Shown here: in pieces, positions 1 through 6,931 of the stretch
How positions within the stretch are numbered: position 1 is the first letter of the stretch
Layout: each line of letters starts with the position of its first letter
Assembly (NCBI RefSeq): GCF_014359905.1
Contig: NZ_JACIYP010000041.1
Location: 1-43,529 of the forward strand
Reading direction: 5' to 3'
Source: Hoeflea sp.
GTDB taxonomy: Bacteria > Pseudomonadota > Alphaproteobacteria > Rhizobiales > Rhizobiaceae
DNA length: 43,529 nucleotides
Translations under genes and position numbers: made by a program
Notes under the pieces: generated by a model
What the model saw: the letters and a program-made list of their open reading frames with translations, nothing else
Told to the model about the DNA's origin: nothing
Database searches by the model: none

Positions 1-72
1 TATCAGAAGGAGTTCGTGCGCTTTAGCGCCGATCTGGGAACGAAACGAAGGAGAGTGGTGCTGCGGGGGGAA

Positions 73-122
73 TGGTGCTGTGGGAGAGGATTGAACTCTC
101 GACCTCTCCCTTACCAAGGGAG
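73..122 (-). other. 3' half of tRNA-Thr(GGT), probable attL core
   Basis: Read on the minus strand this gives an anticodon arm (stem CTCCC/GGGAG, loop TTGGTAA, anticodon GGT; 106-122), a five-base variable region, a T arm (GAGAG/CTCTC around TTCAATC) and an acceptor 3' strand ending in CCA (73-75). No D arm or 5' acceptor strand follows to the right, so this is only the 3' half of a tRNA. Phages that integrate in tRNA genes carry such a 3' copy in attP. Because an integrase gene begins 39 bases away, I infer this is the left prophage-host junction, with host DNA at 1-72. The intact tRNA should sit at the other junction, which is not in the window. Confidence 0.75.
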
Positions 123-160
123 GGGGTGGGGCCTCCAAAGTGGCGGAGTTCTGCCGGAAA

Positions 161-1471
161 TCATGACGTGCTTTTGGCCGCGTGTCCGGAACGTGCCCGA
201 TCTTCTGTGAGCCGCCCGACAATCCCTCGGCGATGGTCCGGTACGTCATGGGCATAGCCCATGACGGATCTCGGATCGAGCCAGCCGCCCTGGGCCATGG
301 TGGAGCGCATGTCGCCGAGCTGCAGCATCTTTGTCGCGAGCAGGTGGCGGAACCAGTGCTGCGTGACGCGACCGGCAAGGGCAGCCGTCTCCCGCGCCTC
401 CCGCACCGTTTCCCAGGCCCGCTTTCGGTCCCCCGCGCGCCATAGCCGTATCGCCTCGGCAGCGCCGGCGCGGCGGATGGCGCACGCCGTGCGCCGTTTC
501 ATGGCATTGAAGGCCGTCTTGTTCTGGCCGCCCCAGGCGCCGCCATTGTCCTTGTAGGGCTCCTTGCGGTGAGTCAGGAACAGTCTGCCCTCCCGATCGT
601 GAAGGCGGCCGCGCCACTCAAGATAGTCCGCCAGCTTGTCGGCCGCGAAAGGATGGAGCGCGGCGACCACGGCTTCACCGTTCTTCGTGTCGTGGAAAGT
701 GATCTGCTCGCGGCCGGGTGCGAGAATGAGATCGCAGAGACGGACGCCATAGAGAATCGAGGAAACGCGGGCGCCCGTGCACCAGATGGTCGCGAGCTGC
801 GGCGCGTAGTGAGGCGCGGCGTTCTCGATCATCAGATGGATGAGTTCCGTCGTCAGTTCGCCGATGCGGCGCCTCGCGCGGCGGTTGGGGTTGCGGGCAG
901 CCTTGTCGCGTTCGAAGACGGGCAGGCGCGCCGCCGGCACCCATTCGTTCGGCCGCTTCGCCGCCCAGGCGAGGAAGGCCATGAGGTCGTTGATGTAGCG
1001 TTCTCGCGTTGCGGTGGCGTTTTTCGCCTGCCGGATATCGACCCAGTCGTTCCACTCGTTCGGCTCGATGTCGCGGAACAGGCGAAGGCCGAAGCGGATG
1101 CCGACCTCGCGGATGTTGCTCTGCGTCGTCGCGCCCAGCGCGCGCTCGCGCGGACGGCTCAGGTAACGATCCGCAGCGACCGCGACCGGGATCGAGGGCT
1201 TGACGCCGTGGATGACTTCGTTCCGGATTTCGCCTTCGATGCGGAGCCGGATGGCGTCGGCGTCTTCCCATAGGTCTGGCCGGGCCGGAAGTCCCGTAGT
1301 TTCTCTAACGCGGATTGAGCGGCCGCCGGCGCGGACGCGGCCATGTATATGCCAGTAGCCGTCCCGGTCCTTGACGTGCAGCCCTCCGGGCTTGCGGCCT
1401 TTTCCTTTGCGGTTTTTGTCGAGTGATGCTTGATCGCGGCGCGCAGCATCTCGAACTGGCTTGTCGTCCAT
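161..1471 (-). CDS. int: Tyrosine recombinase / phage integrase
   Basis: This 436-residue site-specific recombinase would integrate and excise the prophage at tRNA-Thr. The N-terminal part (about 30-60, GLHVKDRDGYWHIHGRVR) is the AT-rich-arm-binding domain seen in rhizobial phage integrases, followed by a core-binding domain and the catalytic domain. Catalytic residues visible are R235 (TGARVSS), K263, H372 and R375 (HWFR), W397 in the place of the second His, and the nucleophile Y406 (MGYAH). The ATG start lies inside the upstream excisionase-like ORF in another frame; no better internal start is seen. It is the last gene of the leftward operon and lies next to the attL core, as expected for int. 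One copy of the 17-bp palindrome lies inside the gene (479-495). Confidence 0.93.
   Translation of the reverse strand: MDDKPVRDAARRDQASLDKNRKGKGRKPGGLHVKDRDGYWHIHGRVRAGGRSIRVRETTGLPARPDLWEDADAIRLRIEGEIRNEVIHGVKPSIPVAVAADRYLSRPRERALGATTQSNIREVGIRFGLRLFRDIEPNEWNDWVDIRQAKNATATRERYINDLMAFLAWAAKRPNEWVPAARLPVFERDKAARNPNRRARRRIGELTTELIHLMIENAAPHYAPQLATIWCTGARVSSILYGVRLCDLILAPGREQITFHDTKNGEAVVAALHPFAADKLADYLEWRGRLHDREGRLFLTHRKEPYKDNGGAWGGQNKTAFNAMKRRTACAIRRAGAAEAIRLWRAGDRKRAWETVREARETAALAGRVTQHWFRHLLATKMLQLGDMRSTMAQGGWLDPRSVMGYAHDVPDHRRGIVGRLTEDRARSGHAAKSTS
479..495. repeat. 17-bp palindrome, copy 1 (exact)
   Basis: GGCGCACGCCGTGCGCC, inside the integrase gene, where the minus strand reads RRTACAI. 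First of 12 copies in the window. Confidence 0.85.
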
Positions 1472-1617
1472 ACCGGGCTCCGGCCAATATACTCATGAAA
1501 ATCGTAGCGCCGCGCGCCTTCGGAGCGCCGCCTGTCTTCGGCGAGAAGAGTTTGCAGCCAGCGTTTGCTTTTATGCAAGCGCCTCGCCACTTCCTCCAGA
1601 TGCAGCTCCTCCGCCAT
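1159..1617 (-). CDS. xis: Excisionase-like HTH protein
   Basis: This 152-residue protein has a winged-helix/MerR-like HTH in its first 65 residues (LHLEEVARRLHKSKRWLQTLL, later RYDFHEYIGRSPVWTTSQFEMLRAAI). That is the pattern of phage excisionase and AlpA-type DNA-binding proteins, which bend DNA at att sites. The ATG overlaps the stop of the upstream gene (ATGA). After about residue 75 the chain becomes Ser/Thr/Lys-rich and overlaps the integrase gene by 313 bases in another frame. That tail may be read-through in GC-rich DNA rather than a selected domain, but no earlier stop exists. The position directly before int supports a role in excision. Naming it Xis rather than a regulator is inference. 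Confidence 0.6.
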   Translation of the reverse strand: MAEELHLEEVARRLHKSKRWLQTLLAEDRRRSEGARRYDFHEYIGRSPVWTTSQFEMLRAAIKHHSTKTAKEKAASPEGCTSRTGTATGIYMAASAPAAAQSALEKLRDFRPGQTYGKTPTPSGSASKAKSGTKSSTASSPRSRSRSLRIVT

Positions 1618-1847
1618 CAGTGATCCCGCAGAGAGAATGTCGATTGAGGGCCTCGATCTTCCTCCGTCCAGCCGGCCAGCGCCGCGCGCACGGCCTCCCA
1701 TTCGCCCGAACAGGCGGCATGCGCCTGATCGCCGTCGAAGACGAACAGCGCGACGGGCAGGCGCCCGCCCATGGTCTCGGCGATGCGGCGATCGATGTGC
1801 CGCGCCAGTTCCTGCATCAGGGCGTCGAGGGTTTCGGCGCGGGTCAT
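1617..1847 (-). CDS. Small protein of unknown function
   Basis: This 76-residue protein was not recognised. The chosen ATG overlaps the stop of the upstream gene as ATGA, and its own stop overlaps the next ATG in the same way, so it sits in a translationally coupled operon. The N-terminal half is a predicted amphipathic helix (TRAETLDALMQELARHIDRRIAETM). The second half has a hydrophobic strand (LPVALFVFDGD) and a Trp-containing helix. There is no signal peptide or membrane segment. Its place between DNA-binding proteins suggests a regulatory or integration role, but nothing in the sequence proves it. Confidence 0.7.
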   Translation of the reverse strand: MTRAETLDALMQELARHIDRRIAETMGGRLPVALFVFDGDQAHAACSGEWEAVRAALAGWTEEDRGPQSTFSLRDH

Positions 1848-2455
1848 GATGCCGTCCCTCCGCGTGACGGCCGACCCCTTGCCGTCCATCGATCGACGGC
1901 ATGCGCTATCTCGATCGCCGCAAGGTCGTCGAATCTGCAACCTAATAACTCAAGAAACTGAACCGCTGCCGCACCGCTCCTGAGCCCGTAGAGCATCCAC
2001 GCGAGGTTCAAGAGGTCTTCGCCTTCGCAAAGGCCCCCGTCCTCGCTTCGGACGTGCCACCGTGTTCCATCGACCACGACATATGCCTGTCCAATCTGCT
2101 TCTTTGTGCACGGTTTCGGCTTGCTTGTACCGAGCAAGGCGCGCACGGCGTGCGCCGCGACTTGCGAAGAGCACCCCTTGAGTGCCTTTGCAAAGCCATG
2201 TTGGGTCGGCCGGAGAACCGCAGGAACAACGTTGCTCGCCTGCCCCAGCTCGCTCACCGGATAGAGATAGTAGCCCGTCCACCGATACGGCGAACCGCTG
2301 CCGGCAGCACATCCGGCCTTGTGGTGTTTGGCTTCGGGTTCATGCCGATGGATTTCGCCGCACCAATCGCACCACATTTCCCAGCGAGGTCCCGCACTGG
2401 TCGACGCCGGCATGGCAGGAAACTCAGGGGCAAGCCTTCTCGACAAAGGTATCAC
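1844..2455 (-). CDS. Conserved phage protein, possible zinc ribbon
   Basis: This 203-residue protein of unknown function starts at a GTG that overlaps the upstream stop (GTGA). Near residues 26-50 it has WCDWCGEIHRHEPEAKHHKAGC, whose Cys/His spacing could bind a metal, followed by SPYRWTGYYLYPVSE. The C-terminal half is probably globular, with a short strand-rich patch (AYVVVDGTRWHVR) and a helical end. It sits in the coupled leftward operon between the AlpA-like gene and the small gene before xis. A near-exact copy of the 17-bp palindrome lies within it and encodes AAHAVRA. Confidence 0.7.
   Translation of the reverse strand: MIPLSRRLAPEFPAMPASTSAGPRWEMWCDWCGEIHRHEPEAKHHKAGCAAGSGSPYRWTGYYLYPVSELGQASNVVPAVLRPTQHGFAKALKGCSSQVAAHAVRALLGTSKPKPCTKKQIGQAYVVVDGTRWHVRSEDGGLCEGEDLLNLAWMLYGLRSGAAAVQFLELLGCRFDDLAAIEIAHAVDRWTARGRPSRGGTAS
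2140..2156. repeat. 17-bp palindrome, copy 2 (16/17)
   Basis: CGCGCACGGCGTGCGCC; matches the minus-strand form of the repeat with one mismatch. It lies inside the 203-residue gene. Confidence 0.75.
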
Positions 2456-2667
2456 GGCTTCTCCTCGCTAGTGTGCGCCACCGCGCGTGTTTCAAGCCAT
2501 TCGTGAAGATCGGCAGTCCGGTAGCGGATCGCGCGGCCAAGCTTGAGGAAGCGCGGCCCACCGCCCTTGATGCGCCAAGCCTGCATTGTCCGTGTGGAAA
2601 GATTCAAAAACTTCGCGACCTGAGTTTCGGTGAGAAGCGGCGCGGGTTCGACGACTGGATTGCTCAT
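2452..2667 (-). CDS. AlpA-like helix-turn-helix regulator
   Basis: This 71-residue protein is almost entirely one excisionase/AlpA-type HTH domain: LLTETQVAKFLNLSTRTMQAWRIKGGGP forms the HTH, and RFLKLGRAIRYRTADLHEWLETR forms the wing and recognition end. Members act as excisionases or transcription activators of int-type genes. The ATG overlaps the stop of the small membrane gene upstream (ATGA), with GGAGGTGAAAC just before it as ribosome site. Together with the HTH gene at 1159-1617, this operon has two small HTH proteins near int. Which of the two is the true excisionase cannot be told from sequence. Confidence 0.85.
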   Translation of the reverse strand: MSNPVVEPAPLLTETQVAKFLNLSTRTMQAWRIKGGGPRFLKLGRAIRYRTADLHEWLETRAVAHTSEEKP

Positions 2668-2825
2668 GTTTCACCTCCGATGATGGCCAGCGTGGCGGCG
2701 AGGAGCACCGTGCCGGTAAGCAGGCCGGTGAGGAAGCCGATGGCGAAGCCGAGCCAGAAAATCGCGCGCTGAATGCGGCGCGCACGGACGATGTGAAAGG
2801 GTTCAAGCGTGACGGGCTTTTTCAT
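2664..2825 (-). CDS. Small single-pass membrane protein
   Basis: This 53-residue ORF has a basic N-terminus (MKKPVTLEPFHIVRARRIQR) and then one long hydrophobic segment (about 21-48: AIFWLGFAIGFLTGLLTGTV...). Its ATG overlaps the stop of the upstream gene and its TGA overlaps the ATG of the AlpA-like gene, so it is coupled at both ends. The segment carries Gly-rich helix-packing motifs. The function is unknown; it could be a small inner-membrane protein with its N-terminus in the cytoplasm. Coupling at both ends is the main reason to believe it. Confidence 0.65.
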   Translation of the reverse strand: MKKPVTLEPFHIVRARRIQRAIFWLGFAIGFLTGLLTGTVLLAATLAIIGGET

Positions 2826-3058
2826 GTCTTCCGCCCTTCCTGTTTCGCCGCATGGAGGCTGAGGCGGCTCTCGATCCCTGGCACCAGCCCCTCGTTCAGC
2901 ATCGCCGCCGCCATTTCAGGGGTGCGGTAGAGCGCGAGCAGAACCGCCGCGACCGTATGTTCGAGTGTCACCATGACGTCCGCGGGGTTGCCGCCCGTGC
3001 GGCCGCTGAAGATGATCCGTGCCGCTTCCACTGCCCGCCGGGTGTCCCGCACGCTCAT
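2822..3058 (-). CDS. Small helical protein of unknown function
   Basis: This 78-residue product has an ATG that overlaps the parB-like stop (ATGA). The sequence is mostly helical (MSVRDTRRAVEAARIIFSG, then ADVMVTLEHTVAAVLLALYR, then PEMAAAMLNEGLVPGIESRL). The middle is hydrophobic but contains His and Thr and is not a clear membrane segment. It was not recognised. Its position directly behind a ParB-like gene suggests an accessory or regulatory partner, which is inference only. Confidence 0.65.
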   Translation of the reverse strand: MSVRDTRRAVEAARIIFSGRTGGNPADVMVTLEHTVAAVLLALYRTPEMAAAMLNEGLVPGIESRLSLHAAKQEGRKT

Positions 3059-4962
3059 GCCGCTTCCGTCCCGTCTTCGTCCTCGTCGCCGAAGGCGTCG
3101 CCGGGTTCGTCTTCGTAGTCTCCCGGCAGCGGACGCATGTGATCCGGCACGGTCACGCCGAGTCTTTCGGACAGGGCGATGGTTTCGCGGTCGCATTGGC
3201 GACCGAAGAGATGAATGCTTCGGCTGGCTTCAAGACGCACATGGAGACGGACCACTTCCATGTCCGGCTGCTCGTCAAGCCATTTCGCAAGGAAGGTGGC
3301 GTCTTCATCCAGCATGTAGCCGAGAGGTTCGTTCCTCGGGATTTCTGCCAGCGATACGTCTTCCTCCATGTCGTCGAGCAGGAAGCCGCGGCCGGTTGCC
3401 TTTTGCAGGATCTCGATCGTCGCGGGCAGGTTCTCGATTAGAGCACCATCCGTCAGGTGGTTCGGCCACCAGGCCGGCACAACACCTGTCAGTGCGAGAA
3501 GGATCTCGCGGCGGAAGTAGTCCGCCGGGCGCTCGCCGGCCGCAGCCAGCATATCGCGGCACCACTTGACGCTGGCGGCGACCTCGTCCTCCCGTCTCTT
3601 GCGTCTCTTGCGGGCGATCTCGCGCTCCAGCTCGAGCTGCGCTTCGCCGGCATCATCGCCATCTTCGTCATCGACCAGCCCGTCCTCCTCGCTCTTCTTG
3701 TGGGGACGTCCGTAGTCGATCTCGATGTCGTGGTGCCAGCGATTGACGGAGACGAAGACGTGAAGCTCCTGCGCGGCTTCATCGGTTTCCGCCGCGACAT
3801 CCTCCTCGTCCAGATAGCGGAACCGCGAATGGTCGAAATCCTGACCGTCCTCCAGAAGCTCGACGCAGGCGAAGCGGCCGCTCGCCTCGATCTCTTCGGC
3901 TTTCTTCAACGCGGCCTTGCGCTGCAGCTTCAGGAAAGCTGCCGTGTCCGCAAAGACGCGCTCCGCGCCGGAACCGATGAACTCGCCCTTGTATTGCTTG
4001 AGGTCGAACGCCGCCTTGCGGGCCGGTACTTTCCCGGTCTTCGCAGCATCGCGAAGACTCGCCGCGCTGTAGCCGTTCCGCACGGCCTTGGTGACAAGCT
4101 CGTTCTGCTCCGCCTCGATGGGGGTCGACACGATGGCGCGCGCCTGATCGATGGTGATCTGCCCGTCCTCGAGCGCCTTTCGTGCCACGGGCTTCAGCCG
4201 GTCGAAAAGCTGGAGCCGGTCCTGCACCGTGCGCTGGGCGATGTGGCAGGCAGCGGCGATCTTTTCGGTATCCCAGCCGAGCGCGGTCAGCGCCTTGAAG
4301 CCCGCCGCTTCCTCGAGCACGGGCACGTCCTGGCGCTGCAGGTTTTCGATGAGGGCGAGCGCGCGGGCTTGCATATCGTCAAGAGACTGGAGCCGCACCG
4401 GGATGTTGCGGGCGCATGGGTCCCAGCGGCCCTGTGCGATGAGCAGGCCGATCGCGCGCCAACGGCGCTCGCCGGCGACAAGGCGGGCCGGGCGGAGAAC
4501 GGAAGGCCGGGCGCCTTCCTCCGCATTCACCGGACGGGCAACGATATTCTGCAGAAGGCCCTTTTCGGCGATACTCTCGGCGAGCTGCTGCAGCTCCTCT
4601 TGCGGAAAGCTCTTTCGGTAGTTGTCACCGGGCTCCAGCTCGTTCCAGGCGAGCAGCGTGAGGCCCGAGGGTGGCGCGTCCCGGCGCATCCCGGCTTCCG
4701 CCGGGACAGGCGCCGTGCGGGGCGCGGCGGGGGCGGGGATCTCGAGGCCCGCCTTCTGCAGCAGCGCTTCCAGTTTCCCGCCGGGCAGAGCGGCGGCGAC
4801 CTTGCCCCAATTCTCGTCGGTCATGTTGCCGACGCCTTTCACCGCCTCGCGGATGCGGCTGTCGCTGACGCCGGCGGCGGCGCCCAGGGCGCGGAAGGAA
4901 AGGCCCGCCCCCTCGCGGTCCGCCTCCATGGCGCTCACGCGGGCCTTCTGTTGCTTGTCCAT
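3055..4962 (-). CDS. parB: ParB/RepB/Spo0J-family protein
   Basis: This 635-residue protein is long for ParB (usually about 300). Residues about 100-145 start the ParB N-terminal nucleotide-binding domain (LAWNELEPGDNYRKSFPQEELQQLAESI). It continues with the arginine patch GERRWRA and a KorB/ParB-type HTH (GWDTEKIAAACHIAQRTVQDRLQLFDRL). The C-terminal third has acidic stretches and a Zn-free, Glu/Asp-rich tail. Families with this core bind palindromic centromere-like or operator DNA. The ATG at 4962 is preferred over an upstream in-frame start because GGGGAGA lies just upstream. It is the first gene of the leftward operon behind repressor-type operators. No ParA gene is present, so a partition role is doubtful; a regulator or a binder of dispersed palindromes is equally possible. 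Confidence 0.85.
   Translation of the reverse strand: MDKQQKARVSAMEADREGAGLSFRALGAAAGVSDSRIREAVKGVGNMTDENWGKVAAALPGGKLEALLQKAGLEIPAPAAPRTAPVPAEAGMRRDAPPSGLTLLAWNELEPGDNYRKSFPQEELQQLAESIAEKGLLQNIVARPVNAEEGARPSVLRPARLVAGERRWRAIGLLIAQGRWDPCARNIPVRLQSLDDMQARALALIENLQRQDVPVLEEAAGFKALTALGWDTEKIAAACHIAQRTVQDRLQLFDRLKPVARKALEDGQITIDQARAIVSTPIEAEQNELVTKAVRNGYSAASLRDAAKTGKVPARKAAFDLKQYKGEFIGSGAERVFADTAAFLKLQRKAALKKAEEIEASGRFACVELLEDGQDFDHSRFRYLDEEDVAAETDEAAQELHVFVSVNRWHHDIEIDYGRPHKKSEEDGLVDDEDGDDAGEAQLELEREIARKRRKRREDEVAASVKWCRDMLAAAGERPADYFRREILLALTGVVPAWWPNHLTDGALIENLPATIEILQKATGRGFLLDDMEEDVSLAEIPRNEPLGYMLDEDATFLAKWLDEQPDMEVVRLHVRLEASRSIHLFGRQCDRETIALSERLGVTVPDHMRPLPGDYEDEPGDAFGDEDEDGTEAA
4683..4710. 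repeat. 28-bp hairpin repeat, copy A
   Basis: A 28-bp sequence containing TCCCGG-CTTCCG-CCGGGA, identical to 12490-12517. Here it lies within the parB-like gene and the minus strand encodes APVPAEAGMR. Confidence 0.8.
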
Positions 4963-4985
4963 GTCATGTCTCCCCGATGATGGCC

Positions 4986-5002
4986 GGCGCACGCCGTGCG
5001 CC
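4986..5002. repeat. 17-bp palindrome, copy 3 (exact)
   Basis: Lies in the leader between the operator/promoter region and the parB-like gene, and would form a hairpin in the 5' untranslated RNA. Confidence 0.85.
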
Positions 5003-5016
5003 TTCGGGGGAGAAAA

Positions 5017-5062
5017 TTGCCATATGGCAAATTAAATGGCAATAAAAAATGCCAAATGGCAA
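5017..5062 (-). promoter_or_regulatory. Leftward operator/promoter region of the parB-xis-int operon
   Basis: A perfect 14-bp palindrome TTGCCATATGGCAA (5017-5030), a half site TGGCAA (5037-5042) and an imperfect palindrome ATGCCAAATGGCAA (5049-5062) lie in an AT-rich patch upstream of the parB-like gene. The same TTGCCA-n2-TGGCAA motif occurs four times between the repressor and Cro-like genes. I infer that the CI-like repressor also shuts off this operon, as at lambda OL. TTGGCA on the minus strand could be a -35, but the -10 is not certain. Confidence 0.75.
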
Positions 5063-5131
5063 AACGGGAGGCGGCTGAACGCAACGCGCCTGCGGCTAGT
5101 CGTTGAAATCGCAAAGAGAGGGGGCGGCAGC

Positions 5132-5773
5132 TTACCAGTTGCAGTATTTGCGGACGTCGGAAACGGCTTCCTCGACCCCAGTGATATTAAATTCGGCGCT
5201 CACCGGGGACTCGCCATGCGGCGTGACTTCCACCAGCAAGCGTTCCTCGCCGAAGAGCGATTTGATGAAGGGGATGGACTGGCCGCCGCGCCATAAGCCG
5301 GCGGACTCGAAATTCGTGGATACGTCCCAACGTGCCGTCGCCGGCTTTCTGTCGCCGATGCGGTAGCGCAGGTAGGTTTCATCGGTCGTGAGGAAGCCGC
5401 CGAAATTGACAACGAGGGCGGTCGTGTTGTCGGTGCAGCGGATGTAGAGGCGCGGGCGCGCCGTCTTGTAGCTGTTCATCTGGACCACATTCTTTGCCTC
5501 CACGGATGTGAAGGCATCCAAGCGGTCGGTGAACTTGTTCGTATCTGTCCACGAATGCCATTCGCCTCTGGGCTTTGATGTTTCTGTCTTTCCGCCCAGC
5601 CCGCTCTTACTGGCCGCGTCATCGAAACAAGCGAGCCTCTCGACCGAGGAAGAGATTTCCGTGCATTTGGCGAAGTCGGCCGGGTCCAACTCAGCGGCGG
5701 CGTTCGAGACACCGGGCAATCCGGTAACGGGGACGGCCGCGACAAGAATGATAAGAAGGCGCGCCTTAATCAT
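5132..5773 (-). CDS. Secreted TagO/VasI-like protein
   Basis: This 213-residue protein has a signal peptide (MIKARLLIILVAAVPVTGLPGVSNA, probable cut near residue 25). The mature part has KCTEISSSVERLACFDD, a Trp-containing linker, PRLYIRCTDNTTALVVNFGGFL, and a C-terminus DVRKYCNW. These are hallmarks of the TagO/VasI family (type VI-secretion-associated periplasmic protein), and the four Cys could form two disulphides. The start at 5773 overlaps the stop of the nuclease-like gene (ATGATTAA), so the two are coupled. No other T6SS gene is present, so a secretion role is unlikely. A periplasmic or envelope role linked to the partner nuclease is inferred from context only. Confidence 0.75.
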   Translation of the reverse strand: MIKARLLIILVAAVPVTGLPGVSNAAAELDPADFAKCTEISSSVERLACFDDAASKSGLGGKTETSKPRGEWHSWTDTNKFTDRLDAFTSVEAKNVVQMNSYKTARPRLYIRCTDNTTALVVNFGGFLTTDETYLRYRIGDRKPATARWDVSTNFESAGLWRGGQSIPFIKSLFGEERLLVEVTPHGESPVSAEFNITGVEEAVSDVRKYCNW

Positions 5774-6860
5774 CCGCTCCCTCCAGCTTCGGTTCCGCAG
5801 GCCGCTCGCCGCCCAGCGGTTGCACATACTTCGCCGCCGTAGCGCGAAGGCGCTCGGCATAGTTGTAAATGTCGTCAAGCGAAGAGATGGGCAGCTTCTC
5901 TTCAGCCCCAGTATCGAAAAGGCTCAGATATTTTACCGAGCGATTGAGGTGCAGCCGGGCGAGTGGCTTGCGATTGTTGTCGTCAATGAGAATGCCGCAA
6001 TAGGTTTTCTGGTCGCGGATCACCACCCGGCTGGCGGCGATCGTGTCGCGCACGATCGCACGGATCATCAGGAAGCCCTCGCGCTCCTCCTCGGTCGTCA
6101 CGATATCCTCTTCCCGGACATCATCATCGGCCGTTTCGGTGTCGTCGGTTTCGGCAAGCGCCGATGACAGGCGGCTATGGACCGACTCGCGGATCACTTC
6201 CCGGAAGGCCGTGCGGATCAGTCCTGAAAACTTGTCGACGATCTGCGAGGTAAAGCGTCCTTCATGCACGGCGCCTGCAATCAGCTTCACGAAATCCTCG
6301 GTCGGGTTTTCGATGAGGCGCAGAATCTCGGATTTAAGGATCGACGTGTATTTCAGCCTTGCGGCCGTTGCCAGAATGCCTTCCACGTCGAAGCTCGCCT
6401 TCTCGAACTTTCTCAGCTCGGCAAGGATATGGACGGGGAATTCGGCAAGATCGAAAGTCAGGAAGGGACGCGTGTCGAGTTTGTTAGGCTCTTCGAGGTC
6501 GCTGTGGAAATGGAAAATGCGGCCATTGGTAAGGATCGCAAATTTTGCACTCGTCACCGTGAAATAGCGAAACAGCTGAGCGAGGTGAACCTTGTCCAGC
6601 TGCGTCGTGATCGGCTTGCATTCGACGAGGATGCGGATCTGGTCGTCGACCTTGATCGCATAGTCGACCTTCTCACCCTTCTTCCCGACCGCATCCGCCG
6701 TGAATTCGGGGATCACTTCCGCAGGATTGAAAACGTCGTAGCCAAGAGCCTGGAAGAACGGCAGAACCACGGCCGTTTTGACCGCCTCCTCCGTTACCAT
6801 GGATGAAGAATGCTCCCGGACGCGGTCCGAAAGAAGTCGCAGCGGCTGTTCGATGGTCAT
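5766..6860 (-). CDS. HsdR N-terminal-type restriction endonuclease-like protein
   Basis: This 364-residue protein has residues 20-110 that match the type I restriction HsdR_N/COG4748 nuclease fold: E25, then GEKVDYAI (D66), then RILVECK (E80, K82), a complete PD-(D/E)XK set. The middle is helical. The C-terminal 80 residues form a strand-rich unit (TYCGILIDDNNRKPLARLHL...) typical of the stand-alone family. There is no helicase, so it is not a full HsdR. The ATG at 6860 has GGGGGA upstream. It lies 71 bases behind the repressor on the same strand and is coupled to the TagO-like gene. Expression in the lysogen and a role in excluding other phages are inferred. Confidence 0.8.
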   Translation of the reverse strand: MTIEQPLRLLSDRVREHSSSMVTEEAVKTAVVLPFFQALGYDVFNPAEVIPEFTADAVGKKGEKVDYAIKVDDQIRILVECKPITTQLDKVHLAQLFRYFTVTSAKFAILTNGRIFHFHSDLEEPNKLDTRPFLTFDLAEFPVHILAELRKFEKASFDVEGILATAARLKYTSILKSEILRLIENPTEDFVKLIAGAVHEGRFTSQIVDKFSGLIRTAFREVIRESVHSRLSSALAETDDTETADDDVREEDIVTTEEEREGFLMIRAIVRDTIAASRVVIRDQKTYCGILIDDNNRKPLARLHLNRSVKYLSLFDTGAEEKLPISSLDDIYNYAERLRATAAKYVQPLGGERPAEPKLEGADD

Positions 6861-6865
6861 GGTGT

Positions 6866-6882
6866 CCCCCAGTTGCCGGGGG
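6866..6882 (-). promoter_or_regulatory. Hairpin covering the ribosome site of the nuclease-like gene
   Basis: On the minus strand CCCCC-GGCAACT-GGGGG can pair, burying the GGGGGA ribosome-binding site just before the ATG at 6860. A TTGACA hexamer further upstream (within 6900-6911) could be a -35 of a private promoter, but the matching -10 is poor. Confidence 0.35.
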
Positions 6883-6931
6883 AATCGGATCACCCGGCCC
6901 GATTTATGTCAAGAAATCCGAACCCGTCATT

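Noticed and set aside
16..257. Short plus-strand frames over the left end
   Set aside because: They run through the tRNA fragment and integrase end in GC-rich DNA; no ribosome site or recognisable protein.
3457..4980. Long plus-strand open frame opposite the parB-like gene
   Set aside because: It is the antisense of a clear ParB-family gene and its peptide has no domain pattern; absence of stops follows from high GC.
5132..5773. Part of a type VI secretion locus
   Set aside because: Only one TagO-like protein is present and no T6SS structural genes are seen; the context is a prophage.
5766..6860. Complete type I restriction subunit HsdR
   Set aside because: There is no helicase domain and no HsdM/HsdS genes nearby; only the nuclease-like N-terminal part.
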